Part shown: one piece after another, positions 32,990 through 41,337 of the stretch | Layout of the letters: each line of letters begins with the position of its first letter | Position numbering within the stretch: position 1 is the first letter of the stretch | NCBI RefSeq assembly: GCF_008042275.1 | Contig: NZ_RDBK01000025.1 | Coordinates: 41,491-88,849 of the forward strand | Origin: Streptomyces sp. OR43 | Lineage (GTDB): Bacteria; Actinomycetota; Actinomycetes; Streptomycetales; Streptomycetaceae | Direction: 5' to 3' | DNA length: 47,359 nt | Position numbers and translations under genes: made by a program | Notes under the pieces: model-generated | Told to the model about the DNA's origin: nothing | What the model saw: the letters and a program-made list of their open reading frames with translations, nothing else | Database searches by the model: none

Positions 32990-33469
32990 ATGACCGGTGA
33001 CTGGCGGAGGGATCGGATCGGGGCTGCTCTGAGCGGTGAGAACCCGACCGTGTTGCGGCGGTTGGCGGCGGGATTCGCGGTGATCGGGGATGTTCAGTTC
33101 CTGCCGGGATACTCGGTTCTTCTCGTGGATGAACCGGATGTGCAGCGGCTGTCGGATCTACCGAAGGCAAAGCGTCTGTCGTTCCTGTCTGACATGGATC
33201 AACTCGGTGAGGCGGTCGAGCGAGCCTGTCGACGGCTCGACCCGGCTTTCCGACGGGTCAACTTGGAGATCCTGGGGAACACGGACCCCTTCCTGCATGC
33301 GCATGTGTGGCCACGGTTCGAGTGGGAGCCGGCCGATGCGGTGAGGGTGCCGGTGTGGCTCTATCCGCGTGATCGGTGGAGTGATGAGCAGTTCAGGCTC
33401 GGCCCGCAGCACGATGTGCTGCGAGAGGCGATCGGCAGCGAGCTGGACCAGTTGCGTTCGATGCGCTGA
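32990..33469 (+). CDS. HIT-family hydrolase
   Basis: The 159-residue protein has the histidine triad region DPFLHAHVWPRF (HxHxW pattern), with the N-terminal strands FLPGYSVLLVDEPDVQRLSD typical of Ap4A-hydrolase-like HIT proteins. HIT proteins cleave dinucleoside polyphosphates or nucleoside phosphoramidates. The triad is in the middle of the protein and the last His of HxHxHxx is replaced, so activity is uncertain. It starts at ATG 32990 and is divergent from the SMI1 gene, followed by a GNAT gene on the same strand. Confidence 0.8.
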   Translation: MTGDWRRDRIGAALSGENPTVLRRLAAGFAVIGDVQFLPGYSVLLVDEPDVQRLSDLPKAKRLSFLSDMDQLGEAVERACRRLDPAFRRVNLEILGNTDPFLHAHVWPRFEWEPADAVRVPVWLYPRDRWSDEQFRLGPQHDVLREAIGSELDQLRSMR

Positions 33470-33560
33470 CGGCGGGACGGAAGCGGTTGCGGTTGCCTGC
33501 CGGGCGGCCACGATCTTCCGGGTCTTGATCGCTCCCGGAGCTGCTGATTGGGTGGCGGGT

Positions 33561-34109
33561 ATGACCGAGCTCGGACCCGTCGCCTGGCCGCCTGCTCCGA
33601 TCAGGACCGAGAGGCTTGTCCTCCGTGAGGCCCAGGCCCGGGACCGTGCGGCGTTCATAGAGCTGTTGGCGTCGCCTGAGGTGCACACCTATCTTGGCGG
33701 TCCCCGCCCTCGTGAAGAACTCGAGCGCGAGATGCCCGAGGTTCCCGAGCGGTGGCCCGGGAGTTTCGTCGTTGATCTCGACGGGGTGATGATCGGGCAG
33801 ATTCTGCTCAGGCGAGCGCCTTCGAGCCGCCGTTCGGCTGCCGCGGGGAAGGTGGATCTCGGCTATCTGTTTCTGCCGCGAGCGTGGGGATTCGGGTACG
33901 CCTCCGAGGCGTGCGCGGCGGCGCTCGAATGGATCGAGGGCGTCCTGCCCGGCGAGCCGGTGGTGCTGACTACCCAGACCGCCAACGTCGGCTCGATGAG
34001 CCTTGCGGCAAAGCTGGGATTCACGGAGGTGGAGCGCTTCCGGGCCTGGGATGCCGAGCAGTGGCTTGGTCAGTGGTCCCCGGTCTGCAGCGCGACCGAA
34101 CCGGAGTAA
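33561..34109 (+). CDS. GNAT-family acetyltransferase
   Basis: The 182-residue protein has the RimJ/RimL layout: IRTERLVLREAQARDRAAFI at the start, DLGYLFLPRAWGFGYASEAC covering the acetyl-CoA loop (RAWGFGYA), and ANVGSMSLAAKLGFTEVERF. It transfers an acetyl group from acetyl-CoA to an unknown amine. ATG 33561 is chosen because the GNAT domain begins just after it; the frame upstream overlaps the HIT gene. It is about 90 bases downstream of the HIT gene and may be co-transcribed. Confidence 0.9.
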   Translation: MTELGPVAWPPAPIRTERLVLREAQARDRAAFIELLASPEVHTYLGGPRPREELEREMPEVPERWPGSFVVDLDGVMIGQILLRRAPSSRRSAAAGKVDLGYLFLPRAWGFGYASEACAAALEWIEGVLPGEPVVLTTQTANVGSMSLAAKLGFTEVERFRAWDAEQWLGQWSPVCSATEPE

Positions 34110-34273
34110 TCGTCCAGTCCTGGGCGCCGGTTGATCAGAAGAAGCCGATCGTGTCCTTCAGGAGGCGACGAGCTTTTGCGCGGCGTGTGGCGCTCTTTCC
34201 GTTGCGGTGGAGGGTGACGGGGCGAGGTGCGCTTGGCGCGCGCCGGTGGTGCGGGGCGGAGGTGGGACGGTTC

Positions 34274-34355
34274 GCCATCGCCCGGATTCGAACCGGGGTT
34301 TCCGCATCGGGGCGAACCCGAGTGCGGTGTCCTGGGCCGCTGGACGACGCATGGC
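34274..34355 (-). tRNA. Degenerate tRNA-Glu-like element
   Basis: Read on the minus strand, the element aligns with tRNA-Glu: GTCC..GGAC D arm with AGCGGCCCA loop, ACCGC anticodon stem start, and a perfect T arm CCCGG-TTCGAAT-CCGGG. The acceptor pairs GCCAT(G)CG with CGATGGC if one G is bulged. The anticodon stem CCGCA/TGCGG encloses 16 bases, which fold as TCGGG/CCCGA, instead of a normal 7-base loop, so no anticodon can be assigned. No CCA is encoded. It is either a pseudogene or a tRNA-like structure. Confidence 0.55.
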
Positions 34356-34424
34356 CCGACGGACCCTATCCGCCACGGGCCGGCCCGACCACTGCTTTCC
34401 CGTCGGGTACGTGCCAAGAGACAG

Positions 34425-34497
34425 TGGACGGAACCTGCCGGATTCGGACCGGCGCCCTCGCGGTTGTGGAGACCGTCGCCCGCCGGTGGGCGTTCTG
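34425..34497 (-). tRNA. tRNA-like element, CCA anticodon (Trp-like)
   Basis: On the minus strand a 73-base cloverleaf can be drawn: weak acceptor CAGAACG/GGTTCCG (five of seven pairs), discriminator T, encoded CCA, D stem GCCC/GGGC, anticodon stem CGGT/ACCG with loop CTCCACA (anticodon CCA), and a perfect T arm GCCGG-TCCGAAT-CCGGC. The loop resembles tRNA-Trp. The four-base anticodon stem, mismatched acceptor and T discriminator argue against a normal tRNA-Trp. Confidence 0.5.
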
Positions 34498-34568
34498 TGG
34501 GTGCCGTGATGAAGGGGCGGGGGCCTCTTGCCCTGGGGCGTTCAGGACGGCTGCTAACCTCCGGCCTC

Positions 34569-34934
34569 GTGAACGACAGCGTGTATGTGGGCAAGGCGGG
34601 CAAGGACGCGGCACTGGACCGGGGATGGCTCCTCGGGCATTTCAAGGATGCGGGCGACCCGCGCCACAGCGAGGACGTAGAGATCAAATGGGGTGTTCAC
34701 CCTCCGGGCGACGAGCGCTTGGAGTGGGTGAAGGGCGAGCACCGTACCGCTCTCCTGGTCCTGATCAGCGGTCGCTTCCGCGTGGAACTCCCCGGCCGCA
34801 GTGTCCTTCTGGAGGAGCAGGGCGATTACGTCGTGTGGGGGCGCGGGGTCGACCACTCGTGGGTCGCGGAGGACGAATCGGTGGTGCTGACGGTTCGATG
34901 GCCGTCGGTGCCCGGTTACGCGGTCGAGAAGTAG
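34569..34934 (+). CDS. Cupin-like small protein
   Basis: The 121-residue protein has the segments WLLGHFKDAGDPRHSEDVEI, IKWGVHPPGDERLEWVKGEH, LISGRFRVELPGRSVLLEEQ and GVDHSWVAEDESVVLTVRWP, with spaced His and Glu residues that fit a cupin barrel. Very similar Streptomyces proteins are, as I recall, sometimes labelled signal peptidase I, but no serine/lysine dyad or membrane segment is present, so that label would be wrong here. GTG 34569 is used; ATG 34509 is possible. It follows the tRNA-like elements. Confidence 0.75.
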   Translation: MNDSVYVGKAGKDAALDRGWLLGHFKDAGDPRHSEDVEIKWGVHPPGDERLEWVKGEHRTALLVLISGRFRVELPGRSVLLEEQGDYVVWGRGVDHSWVAEDESVVLTVRWPSVPGYAVEK

Positions 34935-35032
34935 CGCCGGGCGCGGCCGCCCCGTTTCGGATCGCTCTTGACCTCAACTTCGCTCGAGGTTTTACGGTGC
35001 TTTCACCAGCGATCACACAGGGGGCACCGCAC

Positions 35033-35500
35033 ATGACGACGCAGCACGGTTCCGATGCCGAACTCGCCGCGCAGCCGGCCGCGTACTGGACCGGGGTGGC
35101 CTATGAGGCGCTCATCTCGTTCATACGGGCGCGGCAGGCCGAACGGGGTTTTACCCAGCCGCAGTTCTGGCTGCTGCGCAACCTCTCGGAGAACGACATC
35201 TCACCCGACGGCCGCGGTATGACCATCCCCGGCCTTCAAGAAGCCATGAGCGCCTACATCAGGCCCGAAGACGACCTGAAGGCGGAAGCGGACGTTCTGG
35301 TGGGGCGCGGGTGGCTCAGCCTCGACGTCGAGGGGCGGCTGTGGATCACCGAGTCGGGCGAGGAGGCCCGCGTCGGTCTCAAGCGGCACGCCCCGGACAT
35401 CCGGGCCCGGATCCACGAGGGCATCGACGACGCCGACTACGTCACCGCGTTGAAAGTGCTCCAGCAGATGATACGGAACACCGGCGGGACCGTGTCCTGA
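35033..35500 (+). CDS. MarR-like winged-helix regulator
   Basis: The 155-residue protein has a helical N terminus (AAYWTGVAYEALISFIRARQ), then TQPQFWLLRNLSEND, DLKAEADVLVGRGWLSLD and a beta wing VEGRLWITESGEEARVGLKR, the order of a MarR-type winged helix. It starts at ATG 35033 with GGGGGC upstream; the longer frame to 33884 is not coding. No divergent target gene is seen and the ligand is unknown. Confidence 0.82.
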   Translation: MTTQHGSDAELAAQPAAYWTGVAYEALISFIRARQAERGFTQPQFWLLRNLSENDISPDGRGMTIPGLQEAMSAYIRPEDDLKAEADVLVGRGWLSLDVEGRLWITESGEEARVGLKRHAPDIRARIHEGIDDADYVTALKVLQQMIRNTGGTVS

Positions 35501-35822
35501 GCCGGCCCGGTCCGCCGACGCGGTTGCCGGGCGGTGCAAGCCGGGCCGGGCGTCGGCCTCGGGGCCGTTGTCGCGGCAGGCGTGGGGAGTGCCGCCGTCG
35601 CAGGCGGCCGCCCGCCCGGCCTCGACGCGCCGATCGCGTAGGGGTTCTGCACGCGGACGACCGGGGCGATGGCCCGGCCCCGGGCCGGTTGGGTGGTTGG
35701 GCGGTGGGGTGTGGGAGTTGCCGAGGCGGCGGGTCAGGGCACGTGCCTTTCCGGACTTCAGCAGGACCTGAATTCCTTCGGCAGGCACCTGGTACCCGGC
35801 GCCTGGCACCAGGCACCCGTCG
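35501..35822. other. Gap between MarR-like and XRE-cupin genes
   Basis: About 320 bases between convergent genes with no supported CDS. GCCTGGCACCAGGC at 35801-35814 is a perfect palindrome with a two-base centre, close to the XRE-cupin stop, and may be part of a terminator. Confidence 0.45.
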
Positions 35823-36407
35823 TCAGGCGGCCGTACCCGGGCCGGGCGGGAGGTGGACCGTCATGATCAGGTGGCAGGCTTCGGGGCCCGTGCCGCGGTA
35901 GGTGTGAGGGGCGTCGGCGTCGAAGGTGGCCGTCTGGCCGGCCTCGACCTGATGTTCGGTCCCGTCGACCACCAGCGTCATGCGGCCGGAGGTCACGCTG
36001 ACCGTCTCCACGACCCCGGCCTGGTGCGGGTGGCTGGGGTACTCCTCGTCCGGTTCCAGCCGCCAGCGCCAGACCTCGACCGGGGCCGGGCCCGACGTCG
36101 TCAGCATCAGCCGGGCCTCACTGCCCCGCACGCCGGTCCACAGCGGGGTCACGGCATCGGCTGTCACCACGCGGACGCGGCCCTCCGCCGGTCCGTCCAT
36201 CAGTGCGGACACCGAGACGCCCAGCGTGTCGGCCAGGCGGACCAGGGTGGCGAAGTTGGGGTTGCCCTGTGCCTTCTCCAGGCCCACCAGGGCGCCCTTG
36301 CTGACCTGCGCGCGCCGGCCGAGCTCGTCCAGGGACAGGCCGGCGCGGGTGCGGGCCGCTCTGACGTTGTGGGCGAGCGTGCGCAGTGCCGTGTCCGTGC
36401 CGGCCAT
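35823..36407 (-). CDS. XRE-family regulator with C-terminal cupin domain
   Basis: The 194-residue protein has an XRE helix-turn-helix at residues 10-68 (NVRAARTRAGLSLDELGRRA, VSKGALVGLEKAQGNPNFAT) and a small cupin barrel at 105-190 with the metal-type residues PSHPHQAGVVETVSV and DADAPHTYRG. This domain order (HipB/PuuR-like) binds a small ligand in the cupin and DNA through the HTH. It starts at ATG 36407 and faces a set of 31-bp repeats that run up to the divergent EamA transporter gene, a likely target region. Confidence 0.93.
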   Translation of the reverse strand: MAGTDTALRTLAHNVRAARTRAGLSLDELGRRAQVSKGALVGLEKAQGNPNFATLVRLADTLGVSVSALMDGPAEGRVRVVTADAVTPLWTGVRGSEARLMLTTSGPAPVEVWRWRLEPDEEYPSHPHQAGVVETVSVTSGRMTLVVDGTEHQVEAGQTATFDADAPHTYRGTGPEACHLIMTVHLPPGPGTAA

Positions 36408-36417
36408 CCGATCACCA

Positions 36418-36605
36418 TCCTTGCGAAGGACCACTGGAATGCACCGGATCCTCGCGGAGAGCCGCTGGAATGCACCGGACCCCCGCGGAGAGCCGCTGGA
36501 ATGCGGCGGATCCTCGCGGAAGGCCACTGGAAGGCAGCGGGTTCTCGCGGAAGGCCGCTGGAGGCAGCGGGCCCTCGTGAGGACCACTGGAATGCACCGG
36601 GCGGT
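36418..36605. repeat. Six tandem copies of a 31-bp repeat in a divergent promoter region
   Basis: CTGG of the word GCCRCTGGAA starts at 36434, 36465, 36496, 36527, 36558 and 36587, that is four intervals of 31 bases and one of 29. The unit reads about CCACTGGAATGCACCGGATC followed by CTCGCGGAGAG. The first, second, third and last copies keep GAATGC; the others vary. It lies between the XRE-cupin start at 36407 and the EamA gene. Confidence 0.92.
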
Positions 36606-36677
36606 CGTTTGGTTGACACTGAGCGGTCGGTTCGTTGTACCGTGGGGTCGTTCCACTGAATGGTAAGGGATGTGCCC

Positions 36678-37514
36678 GTGATTGCTCTGCTGCTGGCCCT
36701 GGGCAGCTCGCTCGCCTACGGGTGTGCCGACTTTCTCGGCGGTCTCGGTGCCCGCAAGGCCCATGTGCTGCGCACCGTGATGATCGCCGCCCCGGCGTCC
36801 CTCGTGGTCGAGCTGCTGCTGTGGCCGTTCCTCGGCGCCTCCTTCAGCGCCGGAGCCCTGGGCTGGGGCGCCGCCTCCGGTGTCGCGTCGGCCGCCGCGT
36901 TCGCGCTGCTCTACCGCACCCTGGCCATCGGCCCGATGAACGTGCTGTCCCCCGTGACCGCCCTGGTGTCCGCCATGCTGCCCGTCGGCGTCGGGCTGCT
37001 GCAGGGCGAGCGCCTGGGCGTCGCCGGACTGGTGGGGCTGCCGCTCGCCCTGGCCGCCGTGGTGCTGGTCAGCGCCGGGCACGGAGCGGGGGCCGTGCGG
37101 CCGTCCCGTACCGCTCTGCTGCTGGCTCTCGGCGCGGGCGCCGCCATCGCACTCCAGCTGATCTTCCTGCACCAGGCTCCGTCCGACAGCGGGGTCGCCC
37201 CGCTCATCATCGGCCGGGCGGTGTCCTCGGCCGTCACGCTGGGCGCCGCCGCGCTGATGTTCCGCAGGCTGGGGTCCGAGCGGCCCGCCTACGCGATGTC
37301 CGCCGCGGCCGGCGTACTGGACTCGGTCGCGAACCTGCTGTTCCTGCTCGCCGCCCGCAGCGGGGACCTCGCCGTCGTCGCCGTCATCACCGCCCTCTAC
37401 CCCGCCGGCACCGTGCTGCTCGCCCGCAGCGTGCTGGCCGAACGCATCCACCGCGGCCAGCTCGTCGGACTGGGCACCGCAGCCGCTGCCGTCAGCCTCC
37501 TCGCCCTCACCTGA
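36678..37514 (+). CDS. EamA/DMT family transporter
   Basis: The 278-residue membrane protein has ten hydrophobic helices and the two-repeat layout of EamA (drug/metabolite transporter) proteins, with ALGSSLAYGCADFLGGLGAR at the start of the first repeat and AYAMSAAAGVLDSVANLLFL in the second. It may export a small metabolite or amino acid. GTG 36678 is the start because AAGGGA lies seven bases upstream; the frame opens at ATG 36660. It is divergent from the XRE-cupin regulator across the 31-bp repeats and is followed by a PaiB-like gene. Confidence 0.92.
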   Translation: MIALLLALGSSLAYGCADFLGGLGARKAHVLRTVMIAAPASLVVELLLWPFLGASFSAGALGWGAASGVASAAAFALLYRTLAIGPMNVLSPVTALVSAMLPVGVGLLQGERLGVAGLVGLPLALAAVVLVSAGHGAGAVRPSRTALLLALGAGAAIALQLIFLHQAPSDSGVAPLIIGRAVSSAVTLGAAALMFRRLGSERPAYAMSAAAGVLDSVANLLFLLAARSGDLAVVAVITALYPAGTVLLARSVLAERIHRGQLVGLGTAAAAVSLLALT

Positions 37515-37582
37515 ACCCGCCCTCGCCCGCAGCGTCTGTCACGTACCCACGTACCCACGCGTACCTACGTACAAGGAGCAGC

Positions 37583-38245
37583 ATGTTCATCCAGCCCTGG
37601 GACGCCGCCCTGGACGCGACCGAATGGCAGACCTGGATCGCCGCGGGCCACGACTTCGGCACGCTCGGCGTCAACGGGCTGCCCGGCTGCCCGCCCGCCG
37701 TCGTCCCCACCCACTTCACCACCGACGGCAGCGACCTGCTGATCCACCTCGCCCGGCCCAATCCCGTCTGGGCGTCGATCGAGCGCGACCCGCACGTCAC
37801 CTTCACCGTCATCGGCGACTACGCCTTCATCCCCGGCCCCTGGCGCGCCCAGCCCGACTCCCCGCCCGCCGACGGCGTACCGACCAGCTACTACGCGGCC
37901 GTGCAGTTCACCTGCCGCGCCACCGTCGTCGACGACCCCGAGTCCAAGGCCGAGCTGCTGCGCCGCCAGCTGGCCCACTTCCAGCCCGACGGCGACCACG
38001 CTCCCGTCGCCGTCGACCAGCCCCCGTACGGACGTATGCTGCCCGGCATCCGCGGGCTGCGCCTGGAAGTCACCGAGGTCATGGCCAAGTTCAAGTACGA
38101 CGACCACAAGCCCGTCGAGCACCGTACGGCCGTGGCCGACCGCCTCACCCGGCGCGGGAACGGCCTCGACGCCCCCACCGCGGACCAGCAGCGCCGCCGC
38201 CTGGACCGCATCGGCCCCTGGAGGGCCGGATCCGACCGTGCCTGA
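37583..38245 (+). CDS. PaiB-like FMN-binding negative transcriptional regulator
   Basis: The 220-residue protein matches the FMN_bind_2/PaiB family: MFIQPWDAALDATEWQTWIA, VVPTHFTTDGSDLLIHLARP, VTFTVIGDYAFIPGPW and the end RLEVTEVMAKFKYDDHKPVE. The fold is a split beta-barrel that can bind FMN. PaiB-type proteins act near DMT transporters in other bacteria, which suits the preceding EamA gene. ATG 37583 has AAGGAG upstream, and a short tandem of ACGTACCC lies before it (37549-37572). Confidence 0.9.
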   Translation: MFIQPWDAALDATEWQTWIAAGHDFGTLGVNGLPGCPPAVVPTHFTTDGSDLLIHLARPNPVWASIERDPHVTFTVIGDYAFIPGPWRAQPDSPPADGVPTSYYAAVQFTCRATVVDDPESKAELLRRQLAHFQPDGDHAPVAVDQPPYGRMLPGIRGLRLEVTEVMAKFKYDDHKPVEHRTAVADRLTRRGNGLDAPTADQQRRRLDRIGPWRAGSDRA

Positions 38246-38290
38246 CGCAGGCGCCACCGCTGTACGTACGAAGGAACGGAACCCGCGCTC

Positions 38291-38998
38291 ATGACCGACA
38301 TCCGCCTCGCCCCCGCCCTCGCCGACGCCTTCCCCGGCACGCGCATCGCCGTCGTCACCGCCACCGGCCTGCGCGGCCACGAGGAATGGCCCGCCACCGC
38401 CGCCGCTCTGGCGGAACTGGAGCGGCAACTCGCCGACGGCACCTGGCAGCCCGCCGACGAGACCGACCCCCGCATCGAGGCGTGGCACACCGCGTACCGC
38501 TCCTTCGGCACCAATCCCCGGCGCATCCGCCCCAGCGTCGACGCGCTGGGCAGGCGTTTCGCCAAGAAGGGGACCCTGCCGCGCATCAACCCGGCCGTCG
38601 ACTCCTACAACTCCGCCTCGGTCCGCCACGGGCTGCCGGCCGGGGCCTTCGACCTCGACCGGGTCACCGGCGGCATCGACATCCGCTACGCGGACGGCAC
38701 CGAGGAGTTCACCCCGCTCGGCGAACCCGACACCGTCGAGAACCCCAAGCCCGGCGAGATCATCTACACGGACACCAGCGGCGTCCTGACCCGGCACTGG
38801 AACCACCGCGACGCCCACCGCACCCGCGTCACCGAGGACTCCACCCACGTCGCCTTCGTCCTCGAAACCCTCCAGGCCGTCCGCGACGGGGACCTTCTGG
38901 AGACCGCGGCGTCCGAGCTGCGGGACCTCCTGGCCCCGCACGCGGAGGGGACGGCCGTGGACTATCTCGACCCGGGCCGGTCGTCGGTCTCCGTGTGA
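38291..38998 (+). CDS. B3/4 domain protein
   Basis: The 235-residue protein has the B3/B4 tRNA-editing-like fold of phenylalanyl-tRNA synthetase beta subunit relatives: IAVVTATGLRGHEEWPATAA, WHTAYRSFGTNPRRIRPSVD, LPRINPAVDSYNSASVRHGL and the middle GGIDIRYADGTEEFTPLGEP. Stand-alone B3/4 proteins may remove wrong amino acids from tRNA or act on D-amino-acid-like substrates; that is inferred. It is 46 bases downstream of the PaiB-like gene and overlaps the convergent MFS gene by 37 bases. Confidence 0.9.
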   Translation: MTDIRLAPALADAFPGTRIAVVTATGLRGHEEWPATAAALAELERQLADGTWQPADETDPRIEAWHTAYRSFGTNPRRIRPSVDALGRRFAKKGTLPRINPAVDSYNSASVRHGLPAGAFDLDRVTGGIDIRYADGTEEFTPLGEPDTVENPKPGEIIYTDTSGVLTRHWNHRDAHRTRVTEDSTHVAFVLETLQAVRDGDLLETAASELRDLLAPHAEGTAVDYLDPGRSSVSV

Positions 38999-40332
38999 GT
39001 CCGCGCGTTGCGGGCCGGCGGGATCGGCGCCGCCGTACCGGAACCGCACGGGGGTTCGGCGTGCTGCTCGTACGGAAGTTGTCTGCCCAGGCGCGCCAGC
39101 GGGGAGAACGCCATGAACAGCGGGGACAGGGCCAGGGCGACGGCGGTGACCAGCAGGCTCGTCCGCAGCCCCCAGTGGCCCGCCAGGTAGCCCCCCAGCA
39201 GGGAACCGACCGGGGTCAGGCCCATGCCGACGAAGTTGATCGTCGCCACGACCCGGCCCTGTATCCATGGGGGCGTGATGGCCTGCCGTACGGCCATCAT
39301 CGTGACGTTGACCAGCTGGCCGAAGGCGCCGAAGAGGAAGTTGACGCCGATGAGCACGGGCAGCGTGACGGCCGACGCGCCGTGCAGCGCCGGTACGCAG
39401 AGCATCACGCCGTCCGCGACGACCGCCGAGCACACCAGGACCTTGCCGTAGCCGAATCGTCCCGGCAGCTTCGCCGCCAGCAGCGACCCCACGACCGCGC
39501 CCGGGCCCATCGCCGCGAGTGCCAGGCCGATGGCCGCGCCCGACAGGTGCAGTCCGCGTGGAAGGTGCAGCAGATAGACGGTCATCAGCGCCGCGAACCA
39601 GAACTGGAAGAGGGCCGAGGCGATACCCACCGCCCGCAGCGCGGTGTTGCCGGCCACGAAACGCAGGCCCTCCTGGATCTGCCGCCGGACGCGGACCGGG
39701 CCGTCACCTCGTGCGGGGAGCTGTTCGCGCCCGCGGATCCGCCGGATCGAGACGGACGACAGTACGAAGAAGAACGCGCCGGCGACGACGGCGACCGGGC
39801 CGGAGAAAAGCGACACCAGCGTGCCACCGAGCGCCGGGCCACCGATCTGCGCCGCTGATCTGCTGCCCTCCAGCGCGCTGTTGCCTTGCAGCAGCCGCTC
39901 GCGCGCCACCAGCCGTACGAGCGAGGCCTGGTACGCCACGTCGAAGAAAACGCTCAGCACGCCGACGAGGAGCGCGACCACCAGCAGTACGGGCAGCCCG
40001 AGCACGCCGAGCAGATACGCGGCGAGGACCGTCCCCAGCGCGAGGGCCCGGCCGAGGTCCGCCAGCACCATCACCGTTCGGGCGCGGCGGCGGTCCACCC
40101 ACGCGCCCGCGAAGAGCGACAGCAGCAGGATCGGCGCCTGCTCCACCGCACGCAGGGCGCCCAGCTGACCGGCGCCCGCGTCGAGCGACACCACGGCGAT
40201 GAGCGGCAGGACCACCTGCGTGCCCTGCGCCCCGAACTGGGACGCGGTCTGGCCCACCCACAGCCTGCGGAAGTCGGCGTCCCGCCACAGACTGTTCGGA
40301 GCCCCGACCCGGTTGTCGCCGGCCGCCGTCAC
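38962..40332 (-). CDS. MFS transporter (EntS/MFS_3-like)
   Basis: The 456-residue protein is a 12-helix major facilitator: LWVGQTASQFGAQGTQVVLP near the N terminus, FAGAWVDRRRARTVMVLADL with motif A, RLVARERLLQGNSALEGSRS and GPALGGTLVSLFSGPVAVVA in the middle. This resembles enterobactin-exporter-type (MFS_3) proteins. It starts at GTG 40332. The C terminus is polar and overlaps the end of the convergent B3/4 gene by 37 bases. A drug or siderophore export role is possible; no siderophore gene is nearby. Confidence 0.93.
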   Translation of the reverse strand: MTAAGDNRVGAPNSLWRDADFRRLWVGQTASQFGAQGTQVVLPLIAVVSLDAGAGQLGALRAVEQAPILLLSLFAGAWVDRRRARTVMVLADLGRALALGTVLAAYLLGVLGLPVLLVVALLVGVLSVFFDVAYQASLVRLVARERLLQGNSALEGSRSAAQIGGPALGGTLVSLFSGPVAVVAGAFFFVLSSVSIRRIRGREQLPARGDGPVRVRRQIQEGLRFVAGNTALRAVGIASALFQFWFAALMTVYLLHLPRGLHLSGAAIGLALAAMGPGAVVGSLLAAKLPGRFGYGKVLVCSAVVADGVMLCVPALHGASAVTLPVLIGVNFLFGAFGQLVNVTMMAVRQAITPPWIQGRVVATINFVGMGLTPVGSLLGGYLAGHWGLRTSLLVTAVALALSPLFMAFSPLARLGRQLPYEQHAEPPCGSGTAAPIPPARNARTHTETDDRPGSR

Positions 40333-40843
40333 CGCGTGTTCCGTACGGACAGGTCCTGGCGGCCGGGCACCAAGGGCGTGGACGCGGGCGTGGGCGCGGG
40401 CGTGGACGTGGGCATGGTTCGGGTGTGCGGTACCGGTGACACGGGGACCCCTTGAGCTGCGGAGGACAGGGAGGGCTCGCCGGCCGGTGCACGGACAGGT
40501 GCGCCGGCGGTTCGGGCGAGAAGGGCTCGCTGCGCCGCGGGAACAGGGGCGGCACGCGATGACGGGGCGATACGGCCTACGACGTCAGCGCGTGCCCGGA
40601 CGACCGGGCATTTCCCACTCCTGCCTCAGGGGTCATGTGCGGTTCGAAGGTTAGCGGCCGGTGTCCCTGCGGGGTAGGCAATTCTCTTCGCCTCCCACAC
40701 GGCGCAGGGACGGCCCGGGGCCGTGTACGGCCGCGCCCGTGCGGGTCCTTCCCCGTCACCCGTTCGGCCGCGTCGGGTAGCCGTGCCGGGACGGGCCGAG
40801 CAGGGTCGGTCTGACGTGCATTCCCACCGGCCAAGGAGTACTC
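40333..40843. other. 511-bp gap with possible stress promoter
   Basis: No gene is supported. A hexamer-type repeat of GTGGGCGCGGGC lies near 40378-40415. GGTTAG followed 17 bases later by GGGTAG (about 40650-40677) could be a promoter for the DUF7144 gene of a stress-sigma type, but I give it low weight. AAGGAG precedes the DUF7144 start. Confidence 0.3.
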
Positions 40844-41323
40844 ATGGCACAGACCGCGCCCACGCCGGGCACCTCTTCGCAGCCTCCGTCCCAGCCCGGG
40901 GGCATCAACCCGTGGGCGGCCGGCGGGGTCATGTTCGCCGGCGTTCTGCTCATGGTCGACGGGGTGCTGGGGGCGATCAAGGGCATCGCCGGGATCGCGT
41001 CCGACGACGTCTACGCACGGATCAACAACTACGTCTTCGAGTTCAACGTGACGGCCTGGGGATGGATCCACCTCGTCCTCGGCATCCTCATCGCGCTCGT
41101 CGGCTGGTTCATCCTCAAGGGCGCGGGCTGGGCGCGCGGGATCGGTGTGGGGCTTGCGGCGCTCAACATGATCGCCAACTTCATGTGGTTGCCCTACCAG
41201 CCGATCTGGGCCGTCGTCTCCCTCGCCATCGACACCTTCGTGATCTGGGCCCTGTGCACGGACCGTTCCCCGCCACGTACGGAAGAACCGGCTCCTGCCG
41301 ACGCTCACTGCGCAGACCGCTGA
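40844..41323 (+). CDS. DUF7144 family membrane protein
   Basis: The 159-residue protein has a Pro/Thr-rich N terminus and four hydrophobic helices: WAAGGVMFAGVLLMVDGVLG, WGWIHLVLGILIALVGWFIL, GWARGIGVGLAALNMIANFM and WAVVSLAIDTFVIWALC. Conserved short motifs such as YVFEFNVTAWGWIHL mark the family that I know as DUF7144, of unknown function. ATG 40844 has AAGGAG six bases before it. The following DUF1254 gene is 14 bases downstream, so the two are one operon. Confidence 0.9.
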   Translation: MAQTAPTPGTSSQPPSQPGGINPWAAGGVMFAGVLLMVDGVLGAIKGIAGIASDDVYARINNYVFEFNVTAWGWIHLVLGILIALVGWFILKGAGWARGIGVGLAALNMIANFMWLPYQPIWAVVSLAIDTFVIWALCTDRSPPRTEEPAPADAHCADR

Positions 41324-41337
41324 AGGGGAGATTCTCC

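Noticed and set aside
34569..34934. Signal peptidase I
   Set aside because: No transmembrane segment or Ser/Lys catalytic pair is present; the pattern is a small cupin-like barrel.
33884..35500. A 538-codon plus-strand frame running from inside the GNAT gene to the MarR-like stop
   Set aside because: Only the last 155 codons form a protein domain; the rest crosses the tRNA-like elements and the cupin gene in another frame.
40650..40677. Stress-sigma promoter GGTTAG-17-GGGTAG before the DUF7144 gene
   Set aside because: The hexamers deviate from the consensus I know and similar words are common in such GC-rich DNA; kept only as a note in the gap entry.
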